Origin: Zopfochytrium polystomum
Lineage: Eukaryota; Chytridiomycota; Chytridiomycetes; Chytridiales; Chytridiaceae
DNA length: 64,000 nt
Direction of reading: 5' to 3'
Assembly (NCBI GenBank): GCA_025765615.1
Contig: JAIVFJ010000109.1
Span: 1 to 64,000 of the forward strand
The notes below the pieces were generated by a model. The model did no database searches, had not been told where the DNA came from, and worked only from the letters and a program-made list of their open reading frames with translations. Positions 10,957 through 22,175 of this stretch are shown one piece after another. Within the stretch, counting starts at the first letter, position 1. Each line of letters opens with the position of its first letter. A program made the translations under genes and the position numbers.

Positions 10957-12323
10957 CATAGAAACCACATTGTTGGAGCCTCGACCAACTCAGCCACACT
11001 CACTGGCCGACGTTCCAGCAGTCGCGGTTTTCTATTCGGACGCGTCCTCGACTTCTCCCACCTCCCCCTCCTTTCCCTCACTCCCGATCCACCGACCTCG
11101 TCCGCCGTCATAGAAAACCAATTGAACCGATCCTCGAGCGGGTTCCTCCCGCGATCGGCGGTCCCAGTTCAATGTGGTTCTTCCATGTCAAGCAACATTC
11201 CCGTCTCGTCATAGAAAACCAACTGAACCGATCCTCGACCTGCTCTCTCCCGACCTGCCGATCGACGGTCGCGTTCAATGTTGGCTTTTCGATGTCGAGG
11301 GCCGTGACGCTTTCCTTGGCAATCAGCCATTCCCTGGCACAGGCCCGATCTGTCCGAACAACCAGCCAACAGCCGTCATAGAAAACCAATTGAACTGATC
11401 CTCGAAGGACGCGCCACTGTCGGTCGACGATACCCCGTTCAATGAGGTTTCCTATGTCGGCCTTCAACCCCGAAAACAGTCCCAAGTCGCATCGACCCGG
11501 CCCGAAACCACCATCGTCATAGAAAACCAATTGAACTGATTCTCGGCGCTGCGCGAATATGCGATCGACGGTCTCGTTCAATCTGGCTTTTCCATGTCGA
11601 CGATACATTACTACCCCTCCCCTTCCCCTCTTCTCCCCCCTCGCACCTCCCCTCTTGGCGAAGCAGTCCGATCAGGTCCGAGCCCCCCCCTGCCGTCATA
11701 GAAAACCAATTGAACAGATCCTCGACGGCTTCTGCGATTGACGGTCGTTCAGTGTGGTTGCCGCGATCTCTCCCAACCCCGCGAACGTTCCCCGGTCCTA
11801 CTTACCGGCCCGTCGTCATAGAAAACCAATTGAACAGATCCTCGGTGACCCCCCAGATCTAACCATCGACGGTCTGGTTCAATCTGGTATTTCCATGTCG
11901 ATGCGACGGCCGCAAGATCCTCTTCTGGATTCGCCCGAACTGCCAAATCGACCGTCTCGCGTCATAGAAAACCAATTGAATGGATCCTCGGGGGGGTCGC
12001 ACGGCTTGCTCTGCCTGCCCCCCGACGGTCGTTCAAGGTGGTTTTCCATGTCGCGTTGGCGCACCCTGCAGCTCGGAAACGCGGTCTGTCCTCATCGTCA
12101 TAGAAAACCAATTGAATGCATCCTCGGAACAGACGCTTTCTCGCTACGTCTGACGGTCGTTCAAGGTGGTTTTCCATGTCGGGTAGGCCTGTCTAGTCGA
12201 ACGTGGAGCGGGCGAAATGCTGGGATTGGCGAGGGCCTCCAGCTCTCATAGAAAACCCAAATGTTTAAATCCCTGCGAACGAGAGCTGTCTGTCGGCGTT
12301 CTGACATTCCGGGTTTTTCTATT
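10957..12323. repeat. Array of ten palindromic (hairpin-capable) repeat units
   Basis: A left arm, consensus CATAGAAAACCAATTGAAC, starts at 10957, 11109, 11210, 11377, 11518, 11697, 11817, 11963, 12099 and 12247. Each is followed after about 30-55 nt by an inverted right arm, consensus GTTCAATGTGGTTTTCCATG, starting at 11012, 11167, 11273, 11437, 11576, 11747, 11877, 12031, 12159 and 12304. Left arms end in GATCCTCG, and most right arms are preceded by GACGGTC. The arms would pair over about 18 bp with one mismatch and one bulge. Loops and the 20-97 nt spacers between units are unrelated in sequence. Spacing between units is 101-179 nt. Units 1 and 10 have diverged, yet their two arms changed together. 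The array lies between the 5' end of kelch copy A and the 3' end of SSL1. No conserved reading frame runs through it. Its function is unknown. Confidence 0.9.
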
Positions 12324-12926
12324 GGATGGTTTTGGAGGGGTCTTGCGTTTCGTCATTTCGTGTAGGTCAGTCTTGTCTGTTTCTCGACGAACACGTCGAT
12401 TGTTTTGAAATCATTACGTGGAAAATGGGGAAATCTTGGTCCGGTGGTGTATTCAAGGGTGCGGGCCGCCTGGATGTTTGGATCCACGGGCAGCAGGCCT
12501 CAAAATTTCGTTAGAAACTTTGGCGGGGAGTGATGCTTGATGAGGCGGGGTGAACACGATGGCGGAGTGCAGCGAAGGAAGAAAGAGACCGGAACGTTTG
12601 TCAAGCGGTCGCGGTCCACTCGTAACTTTGCAGGCGGGACAATGAAGATGAAGTGTTGTGGTCCGAGATGACGAATTACGTTAAGCTTTTCTTTTTGTTA
12701 TCAATCCCTGCCAGGGGACGTGTTACTTTTACTCCGACTTTTTTCGCGCCCGGCAAAAACACTGTAAAAGACATGCCTGTTACACGAGGAAGGAAGAGCA
12801 ATGCCGCAATTGTGGACTTTGGCAATGACAATAGCGTTTCGCTTTGTTGAAGACGGGAGAATTCCTGGTGCGACGGAGGAATAAGGGTTTTGGCGCTCTA
12901 AATTGCGCGGACTCTGCCTGCAGCCT
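12324..12926. other. Intergenic, downstream of SSL1
   Basis: I see no gene or repeat unit here. It probably contains the SSL1 3' untranslated region (SSL1 ends at 12927 on the minus strand). Confidence 0.55.
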
Positions 12927-15050
12927 TCACCTGTCCCACCCGCCACCGCTCCACGTCGTAGCCCCAGGCAAAGCAAACACGGAATCGAGAGGAGCCGCCC
13001 GCCCTCCGCCGCCGCCGCCGCTACCACCTCCGCCGACGCCACCCACGCGAGACCCAGAACCCGCGGCACGGGGCGCCGATCCACCACCACCAACCCCACT
13101 CCCAATCCCACCACTGGCAACACGCCTCCTCGGCTGCGCCGCAGCCGCCGCCGCGGCAACGGCCGCCGCCGCCGCGTCGCACCCCGGACAGTTGTGCAGC
13201 ACGTCGTGCAAAAACACGTCGCAGTCCAGACACACGTGGCAGCCGCATTTTGCGCACCGGTACCGGGTCGCGGCGGCCTGGGCCTTGAGCGCGGCCGCGG
13301 CAGCGGACGGCGGTTTCTTCGCCGCGCTATTGGACCCAGCTGCAGCGAGGACGCCCGTGTCCTGTTGTTGCGGCACGGCAGTCGCTGCGGGGACGTCGGG
13401 CAGCGCAAAGAGGCTGTCGCACGCGGCGCACCTGTCCGGCTCGGTCCCGTCCAAGTCGGAGGTGGCGGGGTTCAGTTCCGCAAAGTCGCCGACGGGGAAG
13501 AGGTGGTGGTACGACCTGGCGAGGAGGGTTCCGGAGACGAGGGTGAGGGAGCAGACGGGGCATTCGACGGGGAGCATGCAGACGGCGGCGTTGCAGCGCG
13601 GGCAGACGAAGGCTGTTGAGGATGCCGTTTGGGTGAGGGTGGAGGGGTGGGAGGGGTGGCCGTCGCCGAGGGGACGGCGGTGGAGGGCGCAGAGGGGTTG
13701 GTAGTCGAAGGAGACTTGGGTTGGGAAGCCCATGCGGATCAGCGTGCCTCTTGGTCCTCCTCCACCTCCCTTTGCCGCAAGCTTCTTTCCGCGGTCGTCG
13801 TCGTCAGCAAGTTGCGCAGCCGCGGGCGGCGGTACGACGAGTCCCGCGAGGACCTCTGCCAAGTGCGCGTCCTGAGGTGACCGACGGCAAACACGCCGTT
13901 GGTCTTTTCCGCGATTTCCTTGCAGATGCGGACCTCTGCGACGAGCGAGACGATGGAGACGCGGACGCGGGCGGCGACGAGGCGGCGGAGGGTTTGGACG
14001 ATGTCGCCTGGGTCGGAGGTGGAGAGGGAGCCGTGGAGGACGAGGATGTCGCGGGTGCCGTGAGGGGGGATGTGGCTGGGAGTGTTTTTTTTTTTCTTTT
14101 AGAGAGGAGAATGGAACAAAAGGCCAGAAGCTGGGAGGGAACTCACGAAAGCGAGCGCATCGCGACCTCGAGCGCGTTCTGCAGCGACGCGTCGCCGCTG
14201 CACTCTGCGACCCTCCTCTTCTTCCTGACCGCGGCGACGTGCTCCGCGACGGCGCCCGACAGCTCGGTGAGTCGCTCGGCGCCGCCGTCCCTTGTCGCGA
14301 CGACGCCGAGGCTGCCGAGCGGGTTCGCGTCAAAGAACTCTTCGATGAAGCGCTCGGCGGCGGAGAGGGCCGCGTCGAGCTTGGCGCTGGAAGCGGGGAG
14401 GGCGGCGGCCGGGGTAGAGCCAGAGGGCTGGGACGCGGAGGACGTTGTTGAAGAGCTGGTGGCGCTCGGGGTCGCGGAGGGGACGGCGGTTCCGCGGAGG
14501 TGGTCTGCAGTGGAAGGCGTCGGCCATGGCGGCGGAGAGGTCGATGACGAGGTAGAGGTGGCGGATGATGCCGCGGTGCAGGGGGCGGGTTTCTCGCGCG
14601 ATCGTTCTTTGTGGTGTAATGAGTGTCAGCGATTCTAATCGTCCATCTGCCAACATATTACTACGATCGGACCGATTCCACTTGCCTCACCTTCCTCCTC
14701 TTTTGCGCGTTCAATGCCGCAATGACGCTGGTCAACGTCCCGTCCTCGTCCTCCTGCAGCACGTCCCAGGAGCGTTTATAGGCGTCTTCCCAGAGGTATC
14801 CCTTTCCGGAGGCGCCGCGGAGGTTCTCGTTGGGGTCGTCGTCGTCGAGGGCCGTTGTGTTCGCGGTGGGGGGCTGCTGGTCGGGCGGCGGCGGCGGCGG
14901 CGGTGCGGCTGGCGCGCCGCCCGAGGCGGATCCGGACCCGCTGGACGACGAAGCGGCGGGGGTGATGGACTGGCTGCTGATGTGCCGCGGGACGGGGATG
15001 TGGATGCGGCGCGAGGCGGTCGCAGCTGCGCCGTTGGAGTTGGAGGACAT
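12927..15050 (-). CDS. SSL1: TFIIH core subunit SSL1/p44 (GTF2H2 homologue)
   Basis: SSL1/p44 is a TFIIH core subunit that stimulates the XPD/Rad3 helicase in transcription initiation and nucleotide excision repair. Exon 1 (15050-14692) has a disordered N-terminus, then YLWEDAYKRSWDVLQEDEDG, matching the family entry to the vWA domain. The vWA strands follow: IIRHLYLVIDLSAAM, then RFIEEFFDANPLGSLGVVAT, AERLTELSG, and after an intron RDILVLHGSLSTSDPGDI and VRVSIVSLVAEVRICKEIA. The C-terminal zinc modules are clear: IRMGFP, FVCPRC, MLPVECPVC, LARSYHHLFPVGDF, then YRCAKCGCHVCLDCDVF ending in NCPGC. Odd features are a one-base frame break near 13873-13887, an unresolved frame change in a Ser/Thr-rich insert near 14400-14520, and a Gly-rich C-terminal extension of about 80 residues after the last Cys pair. 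The homology is certain; the intactness is not. Confidence 0.88.
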
Positions 15051-15245
15051 CGTGTGCAGGGCAGCCGTTGACAAGAGCCGGACAAGAGTCGGCTTTGTTT
15101 CGCTTTTTCCTCTGCTGGTTTGTCGGCACCCAACCTCCTCACTCTCCGCCGTTTCCCTCCTTGCCCACCCGCCAACCCATTGCACCACCCCACCCAACCC
15201 CACCTCGCAGGCGGTCGATTCCCCGGGCCAGCCAGCCAGAAAATA

Positions 15246-15761
15246 TCAAAGCCTGTCCTTGTGCACGGCCAGCCCGCGCTGCGCCAGCTCCTCGTCGAGC
15301 ATCTGCCGATCCCTCTCGAGCAGCGCGCGCATCTCCTGACGGCGGAGCAGGAGCAGCTCCCGGCCCGCCGCCTGCATCTCGCTCTGCGTCCTGTGCGCAC
15401 AGAGAGAGCGAGAGAGAGAGCTTTAGAGAAAAAGAAAGAAAAAAGGACGACGAACAACAATCATACATCTCCTGGATCTGCTTCAGCTCGGCCTTCATCG
15501 AGATGTGAATCGCATTGTCCTGCCACTCGGACACGAACGCAGCTACCCGGTTCCGTCGCTCCGTCTCTTGCTGGTGCTTGAGCCGGTTCTCTTCCTTTTT
15601 GTGTGTTTTTTTTTGAAGTGTTGTTGTTTCGGGGGTGGGTGGGTGTGTTCAAATCGATGTAAACGATGAAACCAACACTGTAAGGAACGTACCTTGACTC
15701 GCTTGTTGTACTCTTGCTCTGCGCGGATCGATAGGAGGCTCTTGCGCACCGGGCCGTCCAT
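15246..15761 (-). CDS. CFAP141: CFAP141-like ciliary microtubule inner protein
   Basis: Three exons (15761-15693, 15594-15467, 15390-15246) join in phase into a 113-residue, charged, fully helical protein beginning MDGPVRKSLLSIRAEQEYNK. The end (RQMLDEELAQRGLAVHKDRL) and the preceding helix with LLLRRQEMRALLERD resemble the C-terminus of animal CFAP141 (C1orf189), a small filament on the inside of axonemal doublet microtubules. The length also fits (about 100 residues). Chytrids swim with a flagellum, and SPEF1 lies elsewhere in the window, so a flagellar role is plausible. The assignment rests on the C-terminal half, and the family is short and weakly conserved; another small coiled-coil protein cannot be excluded. 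The CAP-Gly gene lies just upstream on the same strand. Confidence 0.55.
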
Positions 15762-16058
15762 GTGTGCGTTTGTGTGTGTGTTTGGGGTGGTTCCAAGAGG
15801 CTGGGAATTGTCAGTGATTTGGCTGCGTCGCGAAACAGTCGGATATCGCAACTTTTCGCTCCACCGTCGTCCATTTAGTTTGTACAACAGGTATTGTGAT
15901 GCTCGGTCGAGCTCACGCGAGAAAGATTGACATGTTACACCGGTCATCACATTTACGTGGAGAATCAGGCTGTCAATCCCCATTCTTCCACTTCTGCTAA
16001 TAAAGATAAACACCTTACGACGCATTCGCCACACTATAAAGTATTCAACAGTCATTCT

Positions 16059-19000
16059 TTACCTACCACCACCACCACCCGCTCCCACCCCGCCCATCCA
16101 ACTCTTTGGCCGCAAAACGCTTTCAATGCGGTCGACCCGCACAAACAGCCCATGATGCTCCTCGCACGAAAAGTAGCGCTTGCCCTTGACGACGCCGTCG
16201 TGGTTGCCGACTATTTCAGTAAATAGTGAGAAGGTGGGGGCAGCTCCAAAACGGGGGGGAAAAAGTGTTGGACAAGAAGTAGTAAAAAAAAAAGTCTCAC
16301 GCGGACGGTCTAGCTTGATTCCACACCACAGGCCCGAGTGAGGTTGCGGGTCAAAGGCGCCGACGTACTTGACCATGCCTATTTTTGCGTTGTGGGAGGG
16401 CCCCGAGTTACAAGTAGGTTACGCAAAACCATTAACAAGCCGGGGGCGCAACGTACCCAAACACCGCTCCTCATTCAACACCACACACGCGCGATCGCCC
16501 ACTCGCACCCCGACCTCCACCAACTCCTCCGCCGTCCTACTCCGCTCACCCCCACCCCCGTTCTCCCCACGCGCCCGCCCGGCCTGCGTCGCCGGCCGAA
16601 CGGACGGGGTCGGGACGGGGAACGGGTGGACGTAGACGCGGCCAGCGGCGCGGAGGCTGTCGACAAACGCCGGGGTTGGGTTGTGGTGTGTGTGTGGGGG
16701 CAAGGATGCAGTCGGGGGAGGAGGTAAAGGCGGGAGGCGCGGAGTTGTGGTGGCGGCGTTGGTTGTGGTGGTTGTGGTAGGACGCGGGGGTGCTGAGTAT
16801 GGCGAAGAAGAAGTTAGACGAATAAGCCAGTCCTTGTAATTCACAAAAAAAAATAAAAAAAAAAAACATTACTCCCATCGTACCTCCCGCAACCACAGCG
16901 CCAACCCCGTCACTTTCCGCGGTCGGCCCCCACCACCACCTTGCGCCACCATCGGGGTGGTTCCCCGTCGGCGGCGGTGGGTTCAGCGGGAAGTAATCCG
17001 CCGACTTTGGTTTCATCATCCCAACACCCATCGGCGGGGACGCCCCGTTGTACCGCATAGCGCCGACGTGGGGTAGGTGCGGGAAGTACTGAATCTACTC
17101 GAAAGGTGGATTGGGTGGGTGTGGTCAACAAATCCCCCCCAACAAAAACACATAAAGGGAGAAAAAACTGGCGAATTTTTACCTCGACCAAGGGGTCCGC
17201 CAGCGAGTTCCGCTGGAACCGCAACCTCCGTACTTCCCTCCTCAACTTGGCCACGAGAATCTGGTACTCCTTCTTCTGGCGATCCAGCAGCACCCTCGTC
17301 GCGGCCTTGACCGCCTCCCTCTCTTCCTCCTCCCTGCCCTCGCCTCTGCCGTCCTCCTCCTCCTCCTCCTCCTCATCCACTTCCTCTTGCCCTTCCTCCG
17401 ACGCCGCGGTCACAGCCCGACTCCCCATCGCCCCCACCGACGACGACCCCCGCAGCACCGCAATCTCCCTCCGCAGCGAAGCGACGAGGGACGGGTACGG
17501 CTTTGTCGGCCGCGCGCGCGGGGTGGTGTCCCGCGGTGTGTCGTCGATGGCGGGGAGGAACGGTTGGCGGTGGTGGGTTCCTTCTGAGGGCTGCCGGGTG
17601 GGTGGGCGCCGTGGGGAGGAAGCGAGGATGCCGGTGTGGGTCGCGGGGCGGGGCATCGGCTGCGACGAGGCGGGGGCGGCTGCTTGACGAGTTTTCGGAC
17701 GCGAACGAGGGGCGGCGGGGGCGGTGGCAGGGGGTTTTAGGTTTCCAGCTGGCGGCGCCAGAGCGATGACGACGGCCTTTTTTTTGGGCGGTGCGGTCGG
17801 TGGTGGTGGTGGTTGTGTGGGAGTTTCCGCTTCCAGTTTCGCTGAGTCGGCGCCCCGTTTCGGGTCCACTGTTTGAATCGGACGCATCGTGTTTCGACTC
17901 GCCTGTCGTGAGTTGCGGATCAGCGCGCTCAGGATGCTGTACTTCGGTTGCTGCGGTTTCGGCTGGGGGTAGTTCGAACGCTTCAAAGCCCTCGCTGGCA
18001 GGGTCTCCTTGAGCTTCCGAACGCCCAGGTCCTTCAAGCTCGCTGTCGGCCTCTCCAGCCTCTGCGCTGTCGCTTGGAGGCTCCGCTGTCGGCTGTTCTC
18101 CAGCGTCCGCATCGGCGTTCTCTGTCGCAGCTCGTTCCTCCTCGACATCTGCCTCCCCTTTCCACGCGTCAGCATAGCCTCCATCGTCGCCCATTCCCTC
18201 ACCGCAAGCCGCGTTCTTCTCTTCAACCGTTAGTGCGTCCTCAGCCCGAGACACTTCATTCTCAACGCTCATCTCTGCCGACGCCGCGCTGTCATCCGGG
18301 TCAACTCGCTGATGATCATCGCCGCTTTCGCCAGGTTCGTCAGCGTTCTGGCCAGCTTCGTCGCTCCCAGCTGCGGCTTGCTTCTCCACTCCAGGGTAGG
18401 CATCTTCCTCCTCCGCGTACCCATCGTCACCTTTCGTCGCGTCGCCGCCGTCGTTATCGGTCCGAGGAGGGTCGTCGGCGGCAGTCTCAAAGACGTCATG
18501 GTCCTCTGCGTATTCGTCGTTCCGTGCAGCTTCAGCCGTGGTCGGCCGCATCTCCACCGGCAGTAGTCTCCTCTCCGTCCGCATTCACTTTCCCTTCATC
18601 GTCTCCGTCTCTGCCATCAGCCTACAGCCGTCGATTCATCCCCAGCCTGTCTCAGTCACCTCTTGCCCCGCTTCTTCCTCCGCCATCCACTTTCCATCTC
18701 CGCCACTGACCATCCAGCCAGCGACCTCCGTCGCCTCCTGCCCCCCCATTCCTCTCTTCGCTCCCCACCGACATCCGCCCTATCCCTTCCCCCTTCCCCG
18801 CCGCACTCCCCACACTCTTTTTCCCGCTCCCACCCCTCCTCTCCGCGCTCGCCATCCGACTTCGAAACCGCTCGCACTCGACCTGCGCGTCCCCAGCCTC
18901 GCTCCCAGTCCTCGGCGTTCGCCGTTCCGCGCCGTCGTTCAGTTTCGCCCTGCTGCCCGCGGCGGCGGAGGGAGACCCCAGGGCGGGTGCAGCGGAGCCG

Positions 19001-19530
19001 GTTTTGCGAAGGCGGGCGAGGCTGGAGGAGAGGGAGGGCGCATTGGATTTGGCGAGGGCGGATTTGCTGGTGTGGCGGCTTTGGGGGGGGTTTGGGGTGT
19101 TCGGTTGTTAGTGTTGGCGATGTTAGTGGTTTGGTGAGGCCTCAAAGAGGATACATTAACCGCGGTAGTTCTACCTCTTATTCTTCCGCAGCTCGTCGCG
19201 GCTCTGCGGCTTGCTACTGCTCGGAGCCGACCCACGAACCGACTGCGGCTTGCCGTCGGCGTTCTCATTCCCAGCTGCGTCCATCCCACTCACATTATCC
19301 ACAACAGCCACGACCGTCTCCACCGCTCCAGCGCCAGGCACAACTCGCTCATCCCCGCACTCCTCTTTGTTCTCTTTCGCGTCCTCCGTGGTCATCGGGT
19401 CGTCCTCCGCCGTTCCACTTCCCCTGCCGCTCTCGACGTTTGGCTCCGTTGCTTCGTCGCCAGGAACATTCTCGAGTGCTTCAGCGTCGGCGGAAAGGAC
19501 AATGGGATCGCCGCCGTCGGGAGGATCCAT
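16059..19530 (-). CDS. CAP-Gly domain protein with disordered N-terminus and coiled coil
   Basis: The C-terminal half is well supported. A charged coiled-coil region (about 17310-17183: QKKEYQILVAKLRREVRRLR) is followed by a Pro/Gly-rich exon (17093-16890), then a CAP-Gly domain split over three exons: VGDRACVVLNEERCLG, then VKYVGAFDPQPHSGLWCGIK, then VGNHDGVVKGKRYFSC and HHGLFVRVDRIESVL. GNHDG replaces the usual GKNDG-type groove that binds the EEY/F tails of tubulin and EB1. Upstream are long acidic, Ala/Glu/Asp-rich disordered frames and a candidate first exon at 19530 (MDPPDGGDPIVLSADAEAL) with a donor near 19170. Splicing of the N-terminal 1.5 kb is unresolved, and it could be a separate gene. 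The likely role is microtubule plus-end or flagellar association. Confidence 0.7.
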
Positions 19531-20359
19531 AGATTGATTCTATTCCGCACCCCCGTCAGTCAGCGTTTTGATGCAAAGACGCACGTGGGTTATTGTTGAG
19601 TCGATGCCCAGAATAGTCACACGAAAATTTTTTTTTTCGGTGTTTTTCGTGTTTTTTCTGTTCGCGAGAAATGATTCTGGAAGGAGCTTCTGTCGTTGCT
19701 CAATACGACGAACGGCATGGACATGAACAATCCTCTCTCTATCTCTCCACACTTTTCTCCTTGTCGGCATCCTGCGCCACAGGGCGACTGGAGGCGAGGC
19801 CCGTTCTCGCCTTCCGGGCCGGGCTCGGTTGCTAAACACACGCAAGAGAATTCCTGCTCCGCGTATTGGAAGCAGTGGGCCGATGCCAAGCCTGCCGTTC
19901 CGTGGCGCGGCGTCGGAGTCCCGAGTTTTTTTCGCGCAACCCTCAGCGTTGGGGCTGTGTAAGCATTTCGTCGCGAATACGGTAATACTTTGTAGCTCGC
20001 ACGACGAACTTCAAAAAAAAAAAAAAAAAAAAAATTACAAAACAGTGTGTGTTGGAATGACACCACCAGCCAGCCATCATTCTGTGCGCCAGCCACACCG
20101 TGCCAAACACATTTTTTTTAGCCCCCTCATTTCTTGTCTTTTGTCTCGCATCGCCTCCTTTTTGGTTCGCCTCTGTCGCTGTCCCTGTCTTCCCACAATT
20201 TCTCTCTCTCTCTTTCTCTCTCGCTTTCTGTCATCTCCGCCCTCTCGCTGTCTCTCTCTCTCTCCGACCAAATCGTGGCTGACACAGCAAACCAATTTCG
20301 GCCATCAATCAAGGGTAGCAGGCAGGAGCAGCATCATTAGCTCCATCTGCCTCCCCCCT

Positions 20360-20392
<33 letters not shown>

Positions 20393-20496
20393 CCAGCAGC
20401 AGCAGCAGAAGCAGCAGCCGTAACTCGATGTTGTTAGACCGGAGTAAGAGAACCGGCGGCTTCAGAAAGCCTTCTGCGCATCATCGCGGCCCAGCC
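19531..20496. other. Divergent promoter region between CAP-Gly and glycanase genes
   Basis: It contains a 22-base A tract (20012-20033), a CT-rich stretch (20190-20265) and a CAG-rich microsatellite (about 20358-20418). I see no gene. The region should hold the promoters of both flanking genes. Confidence 0.55.
20358..20418. repeat. Interrupted (CAG)n microsatellite
   Basis: About twenty near-perfect CAG triplets with one TAC and one AAG interruption. It lies 80-140 bases upstream of the glycanase start codon, so it is untranslated rather than polyglutamine-coding. Confidence 0.85.
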
Positions 20497-22175
20497 ATGC
20501 ACGCTGCTGCGGCCTCCCTTGCCTTGTTCGCATCGGCCGCTGCCGCCGCCGTCGCCATCGCCGCCGTCCCCGCCGCCCTCGCAAAGCGATCGCCCGTCGA
20601 CACCGCAAACGCCGTCGTCGTCGCCAACGGAAACTCCTCCCCCACAACAACTTCCTCCTCAAGCTCGAGCACCCTGGCCCCGCTAGAGCAGTCGGGCTCA
20701 AACATTCTGCTGTGAGTTACAACATGCATCGTCGAGGGTGATCGATTCCGTTTGCTGATTGGAATTCATGCCATCTCGTCCCTCCTCCTCACCTCCAGCG
20801 GCGCATGGTACGACCGGCCGAACGGCGACACTCCGCTCGCCATCAACAACCGCCTCGGCTACAAGCTGTCCTTCTTCCAGACGGACATTGACCTGACCGG
20901 CACCGTCAAGCCCGTCACTGGACCCAACATCACTACTCAGTACATGCAGCACCTGGACGCCACGGACTCATCAGCCCTCGCCTACCTGACCGTCTACCCC
21001 TTCAACGGCTTTGCCGCCGTCACTGGTGCGCCCCACTCGCGATGCTTTTCGCCCTCTTCTTGCGAACGCTTACCCATCCCATCCAACCTCCCATCCAAAC
21101 AGATGCCCAGCTGGCGGACCTGCTCACGCGCATCAAAGCCATCATCGCCTCAGGCCGCCCCGTCTTTTTCCGGTACGCATCCGAGATGAACGGCAACTGG
21201 TTCCTCTACGGACAAGACCCGGCCGGCTTCAAAGCGTCCTGGATACGCGTCTACAATTACATCAAGGGCGGCCTCGGCGCGGATGCCAACAAGATCGCGT
21301 TCCTCTGGTCGCCCAACTCCGGCTACAACTACCCTTGGCCGGGCGGGATCGTGTACCCGAACGCGACCAACCCCGCCGACGCGGCACGCATCAAGCTCCT
21401 CGACACGGACGGCGACGGCCACCTGACGGGCGCCGACAACCCGTTCACGCCGTACTACCCGGGCGACCAGTACGTCGACTGGGTCGGGCTCAGCATGTAC
21501 CACTACGGCACCGAGTGGCCGTGGTACCAGAACGTGCCGCCCAAGTCGGGCGACTTTGAGGCGTTCCTGACCGGCACGTATATGACCGATACGGGCCTGT
21601 TCCCCTTTTACACGTGGTTCTCCGGCAGCGGGCTGGCGGGCATCACGTCGGGCAACAAGCCGTTCTTCGTCTCCGAAACTGGCGCGGCGTACCACTACGG
21701 CTGGGACCCGGCAAAGCAGCCGATCGACCCTGCATACATCAACCAGCTCAACACCACCGCGCCCCGTACGCCCATCAAGCAATCCTGGTGGCGGCAATTC
21801 CTCTCCCCCGACTTCCTCTCTCGCTACCCGCGCGTCCGGGCGATCTGCACCTTCGAGTTTGACAAAGCCGAGGAACTCACCCTCCGGGACTTTTCAAACA
21901 TGGGGGTCGCGCCGGGCGGGCAGGCCGAGGCGGCGGACGTGCTGGCGGCGCTGCAGGCGGATTTGGCCGGAGATTACGGGAGCGCGGTCGCGTGGGCGTC
22001 GGCGGGGATGCCGGTCAGGGTCGAGGCGACGTCGTCGCCGGTTGCGTCGGCGACGGTGGCGCCGGTGAACAAGACGAGCGCGGCGGCGGGTGTCGACGCG
22101 GCGCGCGTCGTCGAGCGGGTGGCGGCGGTCGCGGTCGGGTTGCTGGGGCTGGCCTTGGCGGCGCTGGTCGCATGA
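20497..22175 (+). CDS. GPI-anchored GH26-like glycoside hydrolase
   Basis: Three exons (20497-20711, 20799-21025, 21103-22175) encode 504 residues. The N-terminus is a signal peptide (Ala-rich hydrophobic core up to AALAKR), followed by a Ser/Thr linker. The catalytic barrel resembles family GH26 (beta-mannanase-like). The acid/base motif reads FFRYASEMNGNWFLYG (Glu175), next comes VDWVGLSMYHYG, and the nucleophile motif is PFFVSETGA (Glu339). Most GH26 enzymes have His just before the acid/base Glu; here it is Ser. The C-terminus ends in a Ser/Thr/Ala stretch and a hydrophobic tail without basic end (AVAVGLLGLALAALVA), typical of GPI attachment. The enzyme probably acts at the cell wall on mannan-type or related polysaccharide; the substrate is inferred. 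The ATG at 20497 gives the signal peptide directly. Confidence 0.8.

Noticed and set aside
11108..11608. Minus-strand open frame through the palindromic array with recurring VQLVFYDD-like peptides
   Set aside because: The peptide is just the left arm read backwards. Unit lengths are not multiples of three, so different units fall in different frames and some hit stops. Not a conserved coding repeat.
10957..12323. CRISPR array
   Set aside because: Repeats alternate in orientation, loops and spacers vary widely in length, there are no cas genes, and the surroundings are eukaryotic.
18663..19532. Plus-strand 289-codon frame
   Set aside because: Low-complexity Ser/Pro/Arg shadow of the minus-strand CAP-Gly gene.
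20358..20418. Polyglutamine-coding repeat
   Set aside because: The CAG tract lies upstream of the glycanase start codon and no supported gene spans it.
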